Assembly: GCA_013396525.1 (NCBI GenBank)
Contig: VWYX01000716.1
Span: 176,035 to 240,034, forward strand
Origin: Chaetorhynchus papuensis
Taxonomy: Eukaryota; Chordata; Aves; Passeriformes; Rhipiduridae
Reading direction: 5' to 3'
DNA length: 64,000 nt
Shown: positions 1 to 9,991 of the stretch, piece by piece
Position numbering within the stretch: position 1 is the first letter of the stretch
Layout of the letters: each line of letters opens with the position of its first letter
Notes under the pieces: model-generated
Databases searched by the model: none
Seen by the model: the letters and a program-made list of their open reading frames with translations, nothing else
Told to the model about the DNA's origin: nothing
Made by a program: the position numbers and the translations under genes

Positions 1-115
1 AGAAGAGGAGGAAAAAAAAATAAAAGAGGGGGAAGGAAGGAAGGAAGGAAGGAAGGAAGGAAGGAAGGAAGGAAGGAAGGAAGGAAGGAAGGAAGGAAGG
101 AAGGAAGGAAGGGTC
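1..115. repeat. (GGAA)n microsatellite with purine-rich lead-in
   Basis: Uninterrupted tetranucleotide GGAA repeats run from about 30 to 112, preceded by a degenerate A/G-only stretch. About twenty units are visible. The array lies directly upstream of the CpG island. GGAA arrays can bind ETS-family factors, but nothing here shows use. Confidence 0.95.
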
Positions 116-1249
116 ATGTATAAGAAGCTAAGGTCCCAGTGTAGGACTGAATGAAACCATCGCAGGGACATTGTCAGGAGTCTGGGGAAGGGTCGTGAGT
201 TCAGCGTCGGGCCGTCTTGGAAATTCATGCCAATTTGTCTTTAGGACTCAAGGCTGTAGGAAATCCCCTTTCTTTCCACCATTGCGGCGAAGCCCTGAGA
301 GCCTGAGGTCGGTGGGTTCTGTCGTTTTTCCCTGGCAAACCCAGGCGACCCCCAAAGAGCCCCTCTTGGCAAAGCGGAGGGTCCTGGCGGGCGGGGAGCG
401 GTGCCACCAGTGCGGCCCTGAGGACATCGCCGAGCAGAGCGGGCAGGGCGGCCCCTTTGCCGGGGCCTTTTTCCTCTCCCCAATGGGTGTTTCTCCCACC
501 CAAGTGCCCGATCCTGGCCTTGGAAAGGCAGGAAGGGAGAGCGCGGACTGCCTGGGGTGGGCAGCCGTGTCCTAGGTGGCGGGGACCACCTTCCTGCTGC
601 CACCCCGCGCATCGCCATGGAAACCGCTGCAGCTGCACGTCAAAGTTCCCTGAGGCTCAGCCCCGGGTGCCCCGGCAGGGACCTGCCAGGGACCCTCCAG
701 CCGCGCTGCCGCAGTCGGGAGTGGGGCGCAGCCCCCCGAATCGGCCTTTCCCGGCCTCGTCCGTGGGTGGGCAGGAGCTCCTCTTGGGGGTGACTCTGCC
801 GGCAAGAGCCGCTCGGGTTCCTTTTCCACCCTGACACCAGGGTGAAAGATGGGTGAGGGGCGGCCTTGGGCTGGGCGGCAGCAAACGGGGGACTGACACC
901 GGCCAACACCCCTCTCTCGTCCCCACCTTGGGGCGACCGCGGGGGAAGGATGGAGATGCGGGGCGGCAGAACTCGGGGCCGGCAGATGCGGCCGCAGAGC
1001 TTGTCCCTGCCCTCCTTTACCATCGCTTGAGCTTCGCCCGTCCCAGCCAACGACTCCCGTGTCGCCCCAGGTCCCTGTTCCCGCACCCGGCCCCGCGGAT
1101 GCGCCCAACGCAGCGGGACCTGCACCCCCGGCCAGGTGCCCCCTCCCGCGGAAAGGGGTTGCTCTTTCTTTTTCGGGTACAAGGGTAAAACTCGGCCAGT
1201 CTGCCCGCTCCTCCCCGCAACTTAAATAAAAAAGAAGTAAAAGGCAACG

Positions 1250-1443
1250 TTTACCCCAGTTTAATTAAGGAGGGCTCTTGTACCTTGGGGGGGATGGCAT
1301 CATTGCACATGAAATATTCATAGAGGAGGTTTCCCGAGCTGCTCCGTTTAATCATTCCTGCTGCCAGCGAAGGGCTCTGTCTTTATACATGTCTGCAATT
1401 TGATTTTAATGTCCCCACTTTTCCATCTGCACATGTCCGGAAG
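1250..1443 (+). other. Candidate first exon ending in a consensus splice donor
   Basis: Within the CpG island, about 1250-1443 switches to a less GC-rich, complex sequence containing TTTAATTAAGG, an ATTCATAGAGG stretch and CACATGTCCGG. It then ends at AAG|GTAAGTT, with exon end 1443 and GT at 1444-1445, a full match to the vertebrate 5' splice consensus. No long frame accompanies it, so it would be a non-coding or 5' UTR exon. The upstream boundary (transcription start) is not visible, so the start given is arbitrary. The block could equally be an enhancer that contains a GTAAGT by chance. Confidence 0.3.
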
Positions 1444-1617
1444 GTAAGTTGCCCTGAGGAAGCCAGGGCTGAGAAACGCTGCCCAGCCCGGCCGGGACCC
1501 GCACCTGCGGAGCCCTCCGCAGCCTCCCGCGGGTGCGCAACTCCTGGGTGCGCATCTCCCTCGCTCACCACTCCGGCCGTGGCCGCCGCTTCTCCCTCTC
1601 CTCCGCTGGACTGCTTC

Positions 1618-1780
1618 GCATTCAGCCGGGTGAGATACTGCAATTATATATCCCTATTTAAAGGGGAAAAAAAAAAAAAAGGCAGAAAGCAAAACACACA
1701 GAAGGAAAAGAATGTGGCGTCCACTAATTTAAACCAGTTCGAGTGGAAGGGCTGTCAATTCTGTAAGTAAATGATGCTGT
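1618..1780. other. AT-rich block inside the CpG island
   Basis: An AT-rich interruption contains TGCAATTATATATCCCTATTTAAAG followed by a run of fourteen A residues near 1667-1680. The TATTTAAA could act as a TATA-like element, but there is no other promoter evidence. CpG density resumes after about 1800. Confidence 0.3.
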
Positions 1781-2059
1781 GTTGATTCAGATGTTTCTCG
1801 CCGTAATTGCTGTCTGAGGGGGAAGAGCCGAGGCTCGGGCTCGCAGATCCGGAGCCGGTGCGAGCGGGAGTGGCCGGGCCGGGGCCCCGCTGCTCCCGGC
1901 TGAGCAGGATGGATGGCAGGAGGGCCCGACACCTCCGTGCCCCGCAGCAAGCTGCCTTTGCAGGCTCCATCTCACCCCGCCTGCATGGGGAAGAAGCTAA
2001 AAGGAAGGGGAAAGGACATTTGCCCCTGAAATGATGAGCCCCACTTCCCCCTCGACGTC

Positions 2060-2330
2060 CCCAAGCAGACTTATCTAACAATCGCACTGTTTACTGGGTG
2101 TCACCAGCTGGGCTGTGGGGAGAGAAGCGCATGTTAAATCATGCCATTAGACTGTAGAGCAACAAGCAGAGACGAGGTAATTGGCAGCAATTCTCAGACC
2201 CAGTCCGGTGACCTGTTAATCTGTTGCCACCAGCACTCCGTCAGGGGAGAAAAAAATAAACCAAGAAATCTGGTTTATTATGCAGAATGGAGAGAAAGTC
2301 TGACTTACCTTAGACCTGGTCAGCTTGTTA
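2060..2330. promoter_or_regulatory. Candidate conserved non-coding element next to the CpG island
   Basis: This is low-repeat, complex sequence containing CTTATCTAACAATCG (a GATA-type core), GAGGTAATTGGCAGC and GACCTGTTAATCTG. These homeodomain-type cores sit in a balanced-composition block free of recognised repeats. No frame is recognisable. It is called only by its resemblance to vertebrate conserved elements and needs an alignment. Confidence 0.35.
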
Positions 2331-3072
2331 ATGTTCCACTTGTAAAGAAAGAAGGGTTTCTGAGAGAACCCTGTCTGTGTTCAATCAGACTGTTGCTCCA
2401 TTTGGTTTAATCTGTTCTCCCTTTTTAAATTTTTTTTTTTTTTCTCCCCTTCCTTCATTTGGATCCCATAAGGTTTGGCATCAGACTGTTGGAATTATGA
2501 ACCAGAGGGTGTCTGCAGAGCAGGAGCACCATTCAGCACCTCTGCCTTTGCATTTCCCATCCAGAAGGCAGCTGTGTGATCGGAAAGTTTGGGATGTACA
2601 TGCAGACCTTCATCCCTCCAGAAACTTTGCTAAGTAAACCTCCCTGTGTCATTCATAACGAAGCACAGAAAGAGCTGCTGTCCTGCTTGTGCAGGTGGGA
2701 ATGTTTGTGTGTAAGGTTTTATACAACCCCTGGATCCTGAACTAAGTATCCACAGTGGCTGGAGATGTGAAATAGAAACTTTAACAGGCTGAAACCAACT
2801 GTTTAAAAACAATTCCTTCACAATGTTACTTTGTCTCTGAAATAAAAGAGGTAAGCCCTTGGGTAGCTTAAAGGAAAACAGATTTTTAACAGGTGACTTG
2901 GAATCAGCAGTGTTTTCAAGACTCAGGGTAGAAATAGTGACACCCCCCAAAATAAAACTGTTTTACACAAAGTTGAAGTCATAGAAATGCACAAAACTAC
3001 CATCACAATGTATATTTTCAGCATTAAACAGGGGACATCAAATGTGTTTGAGCTTGCTTTGTTTTATTGCAG
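2331..3072. other. Non-coding stretch, probable intron or flank
   Basis: The stretch contains a T-rich run near 2425-2445 and ordinary unique sequence. The only frames are short, about 100 codons at most, and unrecognised. Its last bases (3052-3072) form a pyrimidine tract followed by TTGCAG, described with the next entry. Confidence 0.5.
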
Positions 3073-3285
3073 CCTTCCATCCCTCTCTGATATTTTTATT
3101 CGTTTATTTTTAAAATGGAAAGGATTATCAGGAGACCTCCCTAAAAAAGATCTTTTGATCTTACTGCAAATACAGGGCTGCGACCAGCAGCCCTTACTCA
3201 ACATTAAACCATTTCTGAAATGGCTGCTGGGTTGCACAGGAGGAGATCCAGGGTATTTTCCATTATTCATAAATATTTCAAGCAG
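3073..3285 (+). other. Exon-like segment, 213 bp, one open frame, unrecognised product
   Basis: The segment is bounded by a strong 3' splice-site pattern (TTTGCTTTGTTTTATTGCAG ending at 3072) and a consensus 5' splice site (AGCAG|GTAAGTT, GT at 3286-3287). Its length is divisible by three and one frame is open across it. The predicted peptide begins LPSLSDIFIRLFL and ends near GYFPLFINIS, with no domain I recognise. A 71-codon open stretch can arise by chance, in the order of one in ten over three frames, so coding is not shown. It could be an alternative or non-coding exon of a transcript from the CpG island, joined to the donor at 1443, or a conserved element with chance splice motifs. Confidence 0.35.
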
Positions 3286-3287
3286 GT

Positions 3288-5540
3288 AAGTTTAAGACTT
3301 TTTTGTTTTTGATGAGCTATTCTCTCTCACACACATGCACACAGGCAAGAGCTACTTAGAACACACTTGGATTCAAGTTCAAATCAATGAATAAATTACA
3401 CAGATGGGTTTCATTGCTTCTATATTTGCTACATGTAACAAATCAGCAAAAATGTTCAGCTCATTAGCAGGGACAATACTGTGTTGGAGGGGTCAGACAC
3501 AAGAATGAAAAAAGAGTTCATTTTTTCCTGTAATGTGACTGATGTCTGGCTGAACAAGTGTGATTTATACCAGACTTCTCCCTTAATATAACATATTCCT
3601 GCAATTCTTGTGAGAAAGCCCAAAACATTCATACATGACAGAATCAAAAAGAACTCCCCCAGAAAGGCTAAAATACATGTTTTGGAAAGTTCCAGCTATG
3701 TACAACTCATGACACTATTTTACTGCAGAAGAACTGTCTTTTTTTTTTACAAGTGATAACTGCAATCCAGCAGCAAACGGCTAAATCATTCCAGTGGGTA
3801 TATGTAGCATATTTGGGCTATATATTAAAAATCAGTAACTCTGTGTGCTCTAAAAAAAAGGTTTTACGTTTTATCTAATAAATTAAGGCCAGTAAATTGT
3901 GAAAGAGCTCTACACATATTAATAGCTCCTGCTCCCCACTATCATGTGCCCTTAGTTTTCTAGAGGGACACAAAATATCTGTCTTTTCCTGCCTATCCAC
4001 TGTCACCCAGATTTATTAATTCAAGATTGCTATTCTGAATGGAGCCATCCAGTCAAACACTGGAAACTTTTCCACCTCTGGTCCAGGGATGAGGTACCAT
4101 TGAAAGAGAGGGAGTGAGCATTGCTTGGGAAAGAAAGTAGGAATTTGTGCAAAACTTCCAGCTGCCATTCTGTGACCTGCAGAAGAAGTCACCTCTTTTG
4201 ATTTTCCTGTGGACAGGGTTTGCAGATTGTGATAAATGAGGCTGCTTTGTGTCACGGCTGGTGTCAGAAGACTTTATTTTCAGCGCTGGGATGCCATGTG
4301 GGTGACCTTGCAGTGAGAGCCCTTTCAGCTGAGGGCACAGCAGACATGCCACTGGCGAGTTTAAGGTGTTCAGGGGACGAGTGTGGCCCTTGCATTCTGT
4401 ATTCCCATGGCTATTGGAGCCCAGGTCTCTCCATCTTTACTCTGCTGACTCTGTGATGCAAACAAGGCCCAGAAAATCTTCTGTATACCACGGGGACCGT
4501 TCCCAATTACGCATCTCTTGGAGCACTTCCACTGAAGGAGAAGCTCTTCTGGAGGCACTGATCCACTGCTGATTGGTGCAGCAAGTGATTTACCACGTGA
4601 AGGTCGGTGTGGCTCCCCCGTTCCTCTGCATGTGGCTGTTCCCAAAGCCTGCCCCTGTCTCAGGGACACGTGCTCAGCCATGTGCACCGCTTTTGCAGAG
4701 CACACAGCCAGACATCAAACTGATCTCCTCAGTGCATGCAAAGTTCCTTTCGGAACCTGAAATTTTTGGATCTTTTCCTTGCTTAAATTCTATTTAGCAT
4801 CTAAGTGAGACATAGATAACAAGCTGGCAGGCTGGAGCTAAAATGACCTTTCTTCCAATGAGTAACAACTGCGTGTGAAGGGAAACAACTGCAGGCAAGG
4901 GTTTTCCATGGGAACCTGAGTCACAGCCCACTCAAGAAAACATGAAAATGCTTTACCAGGTTTACACCATGTGTGCAGTGTATTTTGATGTGTCTTGTGA
5001 TGCAGATCTGAGTGGCAGCTGAAGTCACCATGGCACTGGAGCCCTGCTGTGGGTGATGCCCTCAGGGCCCGCTGCTGAGCTGGCCAAACCCCCTGCAGGC
5101 AGCCTCAGCCTGGCTGGGAAATGTGGTTTACGCCAGATGAAAATTCGGCTGGCCCCTAGGTACACAACCTGGGAGTTTGAGCCCCAGAGTTAGAATGCAT
5201 CTTAACAAAAAGAGCCCCTTTGGCCTGCGAGAAGACAGGATCAAGCAGAGCACGCTGCTAATGCCTGTCCTCCTGTACCTCTGTCCGAGAGTGCTGCCCC
5301 CTCGCTCCACTGAGAGAAGCTGGGGAGGTGAATACCTGCCCACAGGTATTTTCAAGCTGCTTTGGCAGAGCAGAAAGACAAATCCTTTTGCTCTGTATTT
5401 GCACAGCACCTCACGCAGCAGAGTCCTGGTGCCTTAGTGGAGTTGCCAGGGACTTCTACAGCACAAATAACAAGTACATAATGCATCTGCTACAGAGATC
5501 ACAAACCTTTCATGTTATTTATGTACTAATCTGAACAGCG
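3288..5540. other. No gene seen; unique non-coding DNA
   Basis: Mixed composition. A (CA)-like patch lies near 3327-3345. An AT-rich, possibly conserved patch lies at about 3755-3840, around CAGCAAACGGCTAAATCATTCC and GGGCTATATATTAAAAATCAG. A GC-richer portion spans about 4230-5440, where overlapping frames of 70-110 codons occur on both strands. None of these frames has a recognisable motif. Confidence 0.6.
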
Positions 5541-5620
5541 TGGGCCAGATTTTGATCTTGGTTATTCTGGAGTAAATGAGATACGGGTTTGGCCTCACAT
5601 CCATAAGATCTATAGTCAAT
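5541..5620. repeat. Old sauropsid interspersed-repeat fragment (fold-back-type family)
   Basis: The core GGCCAGATTTTGATCTTGG followed by TTATTCTGGAGTAAATGAG resembles a very common ancient sauropsid repeat of the form 'ccagattttgatctcagttacactggtgtaaa'. The family name is not certain from memory. Only a short diverged piece remains. Confidence 0.4.
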
Positions 5621-5759
5621 CAGTGTTTCTAATGTGCTCATCATGGAAATATCTTGGCATTGTGTGGCTGGCCCACTTCAGTGTGACTAGAATAGCAAAG
5701 CATTATGTTAAGCAAACAGAACAGTTTGATTTATAGATTTGTGGTAAGAATAGTTCAGT

Positions 5760-6115
5760 TTTCCAGGGTGTTCAATTTAATTAACATTCCCCAGGGAAAA
5801 AACTGCTATTGTTTCCCTAACCACATGCCTTCCAATACAAAATAAACTCTTGCTGGTGTGTATGTGCTGCTTAATTATCCTAAATGGTTCCTTTTGAAAG
5901 TTGTCTATTGACCTGCTTCTACAATTCACAAGTGGAGCATATCCTATTCACTCAAGAGTGAGTCTCTACCTGCACTTAGCAAGAAAGAGATACCAGATGA
6001 ATTCTAACACTGCTAAAATGAGAAAAAAACCTGCTGCATGCAGCATTCCCAAGTGGTGTGTGTGAATAAGGCTGCAAGGGTAATTTATGAAGCCAAATAA
6101 ATTGCAATAATACCT
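5760..6115. promoter_or_regulatory. Candidate conserved non-coding element
   Basis: The block contains TTCAATTTAATTAACATTCC, GCTGCTTAATTATCC, AAATTGCAATAATACCTGCAGG and CCTTTTGAAAG (a TCF/LEF-like core). Its composition is AT-rich but of high complexity, with no repeat match and no open frame of note. Its enhancer status is inferred from style only. Confidence 0.35.
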
Positions 6116-6119
6116 GCAG

Positions 6120-7730
6120 GTCCTAATTCCAGCCACTGTTTGATGGCTGGGGATAAATCTACAGCAAGGAGCTCTGCTCGGATGCTACTGGAGCACAGAG
6201 CAGGGGAGCAGGGGACAGTTTATCTGTTTGACCCACTAGGGATCAAATCCTGCTGTTGATATTCACCTTGAGCTGCTCCATGGTTTCAGTGTGCTGGGTT
6301 TAGAGGGGTGAGCTACAGGAAAAGCAGATCCTGGGCTCAGGTCATCCCTGGCTGCCAGGGCTGTGTAAATCACACTGCCTTTTGCACCAACACCATGTCT
6401 GACCTGCTGCCTTCATCTTTCAGGCTCTCTAGCTGTTTTCCAAGAGTGCCCAGATTCAGAAGAAAATGGTGGAGCAATCCTGACTCCATTTTTTTTCCAA
6501 CATTTAAGTGGAAACAGAGCTGGGCCCAGTGAGCGCTGCAGTGTGGGATGACAGGAGGGCGAGATTTCGTGTAGTTGAGTCAGTAGTGAGAGCTGGCTGT
6601 AGCCGGCTCTGACTGAACACAATAAACAATTCCACTTGCAACATGCTGTACTATTTAAGGGCTCAGAGATGCCAGTGGGAGTTTTGCCTGAGTAGCAGGC
6701 GAATAGCAGGTCCTTACTCTCTCTCTATCATGTCTCATGAAATATCAGAGCCCCATGTGTGCTGCAGAGGCAGATAACGGAGTGGTGGAGATAAGAGGGG
6801 CTTGGGGAGGGGGCAGGAGGAGCAGAGGGGCTGTGCCACTGCCTCCCCACTACTGGAGAGAGCCTGCCTCTGGCTGGTGAGCTCCCATCCATGCTGGTGC
6901 TGTCCGGAAGCTGCTCTAAGGATGGCCAGGGAAACTACACAGCTAGGCCCTGGAAACCATGGATTAACCCTGGAAAGCGAATGACATGATTGCAATGATT
7001 CCCTCTACATTCAGCATCTATTCATCTCTGCCACTGTGTCTACATTTGTTCTGCTTTCCAATGACTCCTCCTGCCTAAAAAAAGGAACCTAAATTTTAGG
7101 GAAAGGTTAGAAATAATTTTTTCTGCTGTGCAATGTGTAAGCAATTTATTGAATAGTCTCAGAAATCCAGCTATGTTGCTTTCCTCCTGCGGTACCGCTG
7201 GTTCAAACCTAAAGCAGCAGGTTAAAATATATTCATAAGATACTAAAAAAAATTAAACTTGTCAAAACAAGCAGCAGATTTCTCCCTAATATTATGGTAT
7301 ACAATTTTTGTAAATGTGGAGGCAGCTTTTCTTAGAAACGTATTTTAAACTCATCTAAATTATATTAAGAGTCAAGGCCCAATTTGGTAACAAGCTGTGA
7401 GACATCAAGGGTTCTTCTAACGAAGAATTCACGCTGGAAAAATGTATGTCACAAGACATATGACTGGATGCCTCCATGCTTACTAACCCTTTTCTCCCCA
7501 TGTATTGATGTACCCTGAAATGCAAATCCAGGGAAAGGGGTTCAGATGAAGTCCTTGACCCCAAATGGCCATTTGGGTCTCTCCGTGGGCACACGGCACT
7601 GTGAAACAAAGCGGCATCAGCAAAGATGCCTGAGGTTTGATTTGAATTTTGCTCTAGTTGAGTGATACTATTTATACCCTGGGCTAATCAGAACCAGGGC
7701 TGTTTCATCATTCTAAATGTCAGGAAAAAT
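6120..7730. other. No gene seen; unique non-coding DNA
   Basis: A GC-moderate stretch (about 6120-6980) is followed by AT-rich sequence. The frames of 60-86 codons here have no recognisable content. A small, high-complexity patch at about 7135-7235 (around TCCTGCGGTACCGCTGG and GCAGCAGGTTAAAATATATTC) could be a conserved element. Confidence 0.55.
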
Positions 7731-7750
7731 ATATCATGTGCATCAAGGGA

Positions 7751-7814
7751 GAAATCTTGGCCCCACTGAAGTGAACGGCAAAACTCCCATTGATTTCATT
7801 GGGGCCAGGATTTC
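7751..7814. repeat. Fold-back (inverted-repeat) element, old interspersed repeat
   Basis: The left arm (7751-7775) and right arm (7790-7814) are reverse complements at 21 of 25 positions, separated by a 14-base loop. Each arm carries a GGCCCCA / TGGGGCC core next to a GAAATC / GATTTC end. The pattern matches a palindromic repeat seen in sauropsid genomes, with consensus-like text 'gaaatcctggccccattgaagtcaatgg'. It is probably a miniature DNA-transposon relic, though the family name is not certain. Confidence 0.7.
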
Positions 7815-8009
7815 ACCCTGAATAAAAACTCATGTTTTATACACGGTTTAAATGGCAATGGGTTTATCTGTGAGTAGTTTTAAAAATTGTTTTGGAGAAA
7901 AATACATTACTGAAATGCAATTAGGCATTTATTTAGCCTTTACAGAGCACTCACTGCTTTCATGAGCAATGCAAAGGAGTTCAAGAAGAGAACCTCAAGG
8001 CTGCAGTTG

Positions 8010-8260
8010 TATGATATGCAATTGGGTAATTGTTAGAACACATAATTGAATGTGATTCAATGTCTCCAAACACAGTTTCACTAATGAGCTCCTGGGTTTG
8101 CGTCTGGATGATCCAAATGTGAATATTTTTTCCTGCTGGGTGACGTAATAGCTCACCAGGACACCAGTGCAACGGATGTAACATATTTGATTTGATGAGC
8201 TTGTTGGACACGAGAAAGAGCCTGCAGTTGTCTCTCTGACTTGCTGTCACACTAATGGAA
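8010..8260. promoter_or_regulatory. Candidate conserved non-coding element with CRE-like site
   Basis: A repeat-free block contains GGGTAATTGTTAG, ACATAATTGAATGTGATTCAATG, CACTAATGAGC and TGACGTAA (8141-8148, a CREB/ATF-type half palindrome), followed by CACCAGGACACCAG. The frame of 89 codons on the minus strand is unrecognised. Function is inferred from motif style. Confidence 0.35.
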
Positions 8261-9714
8261 TACAGCCCTGTGGTCTCTGAAGTCCTGCTGGGCTTGAGCA
8301 GCTTGTCTTTGGTACTGTCCCCAGCACAGGAGGTGGACAGAGTGTCACTGGGCTTTGAACATCGTTAGAAAGGTTTGGGGAAGTCCTCAGCTCCAGCCTT
8401 ATTATAAATCAAAAGATTCTTGTCTTTCCTTGTTGGCGTGATAAATGAGCAAAGTGTTAGGGTTTGCAGGGTTCTATGTTTGCTGAGACAATTCACAAGA
8501 AGGAAAATAGACTTTTTTTCACTGTCTAATTAGTTCATGGTGTATATTTCTTCAGCTGTGTACTTAATACTTTGAAAAGTATCGCGGGATCAAGAAAACA
8601 GCTTTGCATTTGGGTCAGAAAAGGAGCCAGTGGAAAAAAACCCCATACATGAACAACATTCAGCGATTGGAAAACACCACATCCCCGCTTAAAAGGGCTT
8701 TCAAAAGATAAGTTGTACTCAATGAATCTCACTTCTTCTAACCAAAGCCATAAATCTGATGTACAAAATGTTCCCTTGCTTTGACTGGATCTATCCAAAC
8801 TGATTAATTTTTCACAATTTTCTCTGAAAACCACACTGTGGCATCGCTTCAGCACTAACGGCCCATCTCTCACAGACACCATCGGTTCCTGAAATACTTG
8901 GGTTTCCTGTGAGTTTAGAATGGGTCCCTTCCAAGTATTCACTTTGTCTGATCTTGTTTAAATTATATGAATGGACGAAATTATAGCCTTTGATGCTATG
9001 CTGCAAAAACATTTAATCTATTTTGTTTTCAGCTTTCCTTTGACTGGTACCAGAAACAAAGCCTGGGAAAATAGGCAAATCATGACTTGTGCGTGAGTGG
9101 CTAGTCACATTTGGAGCTAATTTCTTTTCCAAACATTTATACTTCCTAAGAAACAGTTTCTCCAAAGGAATAGCTCCTGGAAGTGGCTACAGTAGTGGTC
9201 AGAGAAGAGGAAAACATGACATTTGATGTAGTCACCTCGATTAAGGTCCTGTCCAATTAGGTTTAACAAGACAGGGTTAGAGAATCATCCTAAAATACGC
9301 TGGGGAGAGGAAAATATTAAAGAACAAAGAAGCCTCTGGCCTCAGAGGACAAGAGAAAAGAATTTCAAACCATCTTGACGAATCAGTACAACCACAGCTT
9401 GATGGAGAGACAAAAATGGGATGACTCTGGCTCTGAGGATTGATGCTGAGATTAAAAAAGCAAACAGAAAAATAAATCCTTTCACTTCTAGACCACTAAC
9501 TTGACTTCATAAACCAGTTAATCATCATCATCTGATAGTTACTGAACACGTCCTCTCTGGAACAAACTGGTGGTCTCAACAGGAGCTCTAGGAGGCATGT
9601 GACAATACTCAAACCAAACAATAATTTCCTGCTTGGCATTATCGCTGGCCATCTCCATAGGAGATAGGCCAAAGGAGCATGCAATTAATAGCGGGGGAAA
9701 ATCCCAACAACAGT
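8261..9714. other. No gene seen; unique non-coding DNA
   Basis: Ordinary AT-leaning sequence. The longest frame is 135 codons on the minus strand (8535-8942). It has no family resemblance and no splice context and is treated as chance. No repeat was recognised. Confidence 0.55.
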
Positions 9715-9721
9715 TTATTAC

Positions 9722-9757
<36 letters not shown>
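9715..9757. repeat. (ATT)n microsatellite
   Basis: About fourteen ATT/TTA units form a near-perfect tract. Reading frames across it give artefactual poly-isoleucine or poly-leucine peptides, which should be ignored. Confidence 0.95.
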
Positions 9758-9949
9758 TACCAGTGCCATTATTACTGTTATTAATTCACAAGAGGAAATT
9801 ATACAGTTGTCTGAGTATGGCAGTAATTACCCAGTTGAATGGGATTACTGCAAAGCAGGGCTGGGATGAGGGATGCAAGCTGTGGTCGGATTAGGAAAGC
9901 ATCTGTGGCTGCACCAACTTGGCGAGGGACAGAACCAGGGCTGTCAGTG

Positions 9950-9991
9950 CTTGAGATCTAAAAACACCAGCTTGAGACCTAAAAACACCGG
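9950..9991. repeat. Tandem duplication of a 21-mer
   Basis: Two adjacent 21-base copies (9950-9970 and 9971-9991), beginning CTTGAGA and containing TAAAAACACC or CTAAAAACACC, agree at 19 of 21 positions. This is a small local slippage event with no evident function. Confidence 0.9.

Larger units (their letters stand above)
170..2050. promoter_or_regulatory. CpG island, probable promoter of a gene reaching outside the window
   Basis: CpG dinucleotides are dense from about 170 to 1130 and again from about 1470 to 2030, including GGCCGGGCCGGGGCC-like and GCGGGCGGGGAGCG-like GC boxes. The rest of the window is AT-leaning and CpG-poor. Several overlapping open frames of up to 180 codons occur on both strands, as expected by chance in GC-rich DNA, and none resembles a known protein. 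In birds an island of this size usually marks a promoter, often of a developmental regulator. The direction of transcription is not certain. A plus-strand splice donor at 1443/1444 favours rightward transcription, but a leftward gene starting here is also possible. Confidence 0.75.

Noticed and set aside
572..1182. Overlapping frames of 178-180 codons on the minus strand in the CpG island
   Set aside because: They are arginine, proline and glycine rich, overlap each other and plus-strand frames, and reflect low stop-codon frequency in GC-rich DNA. No domain is visible.
9539..9894. Poly-isoleucine or poly-leucine frames
   Set aside because: They are translations of the (ATT)n microsatellite.
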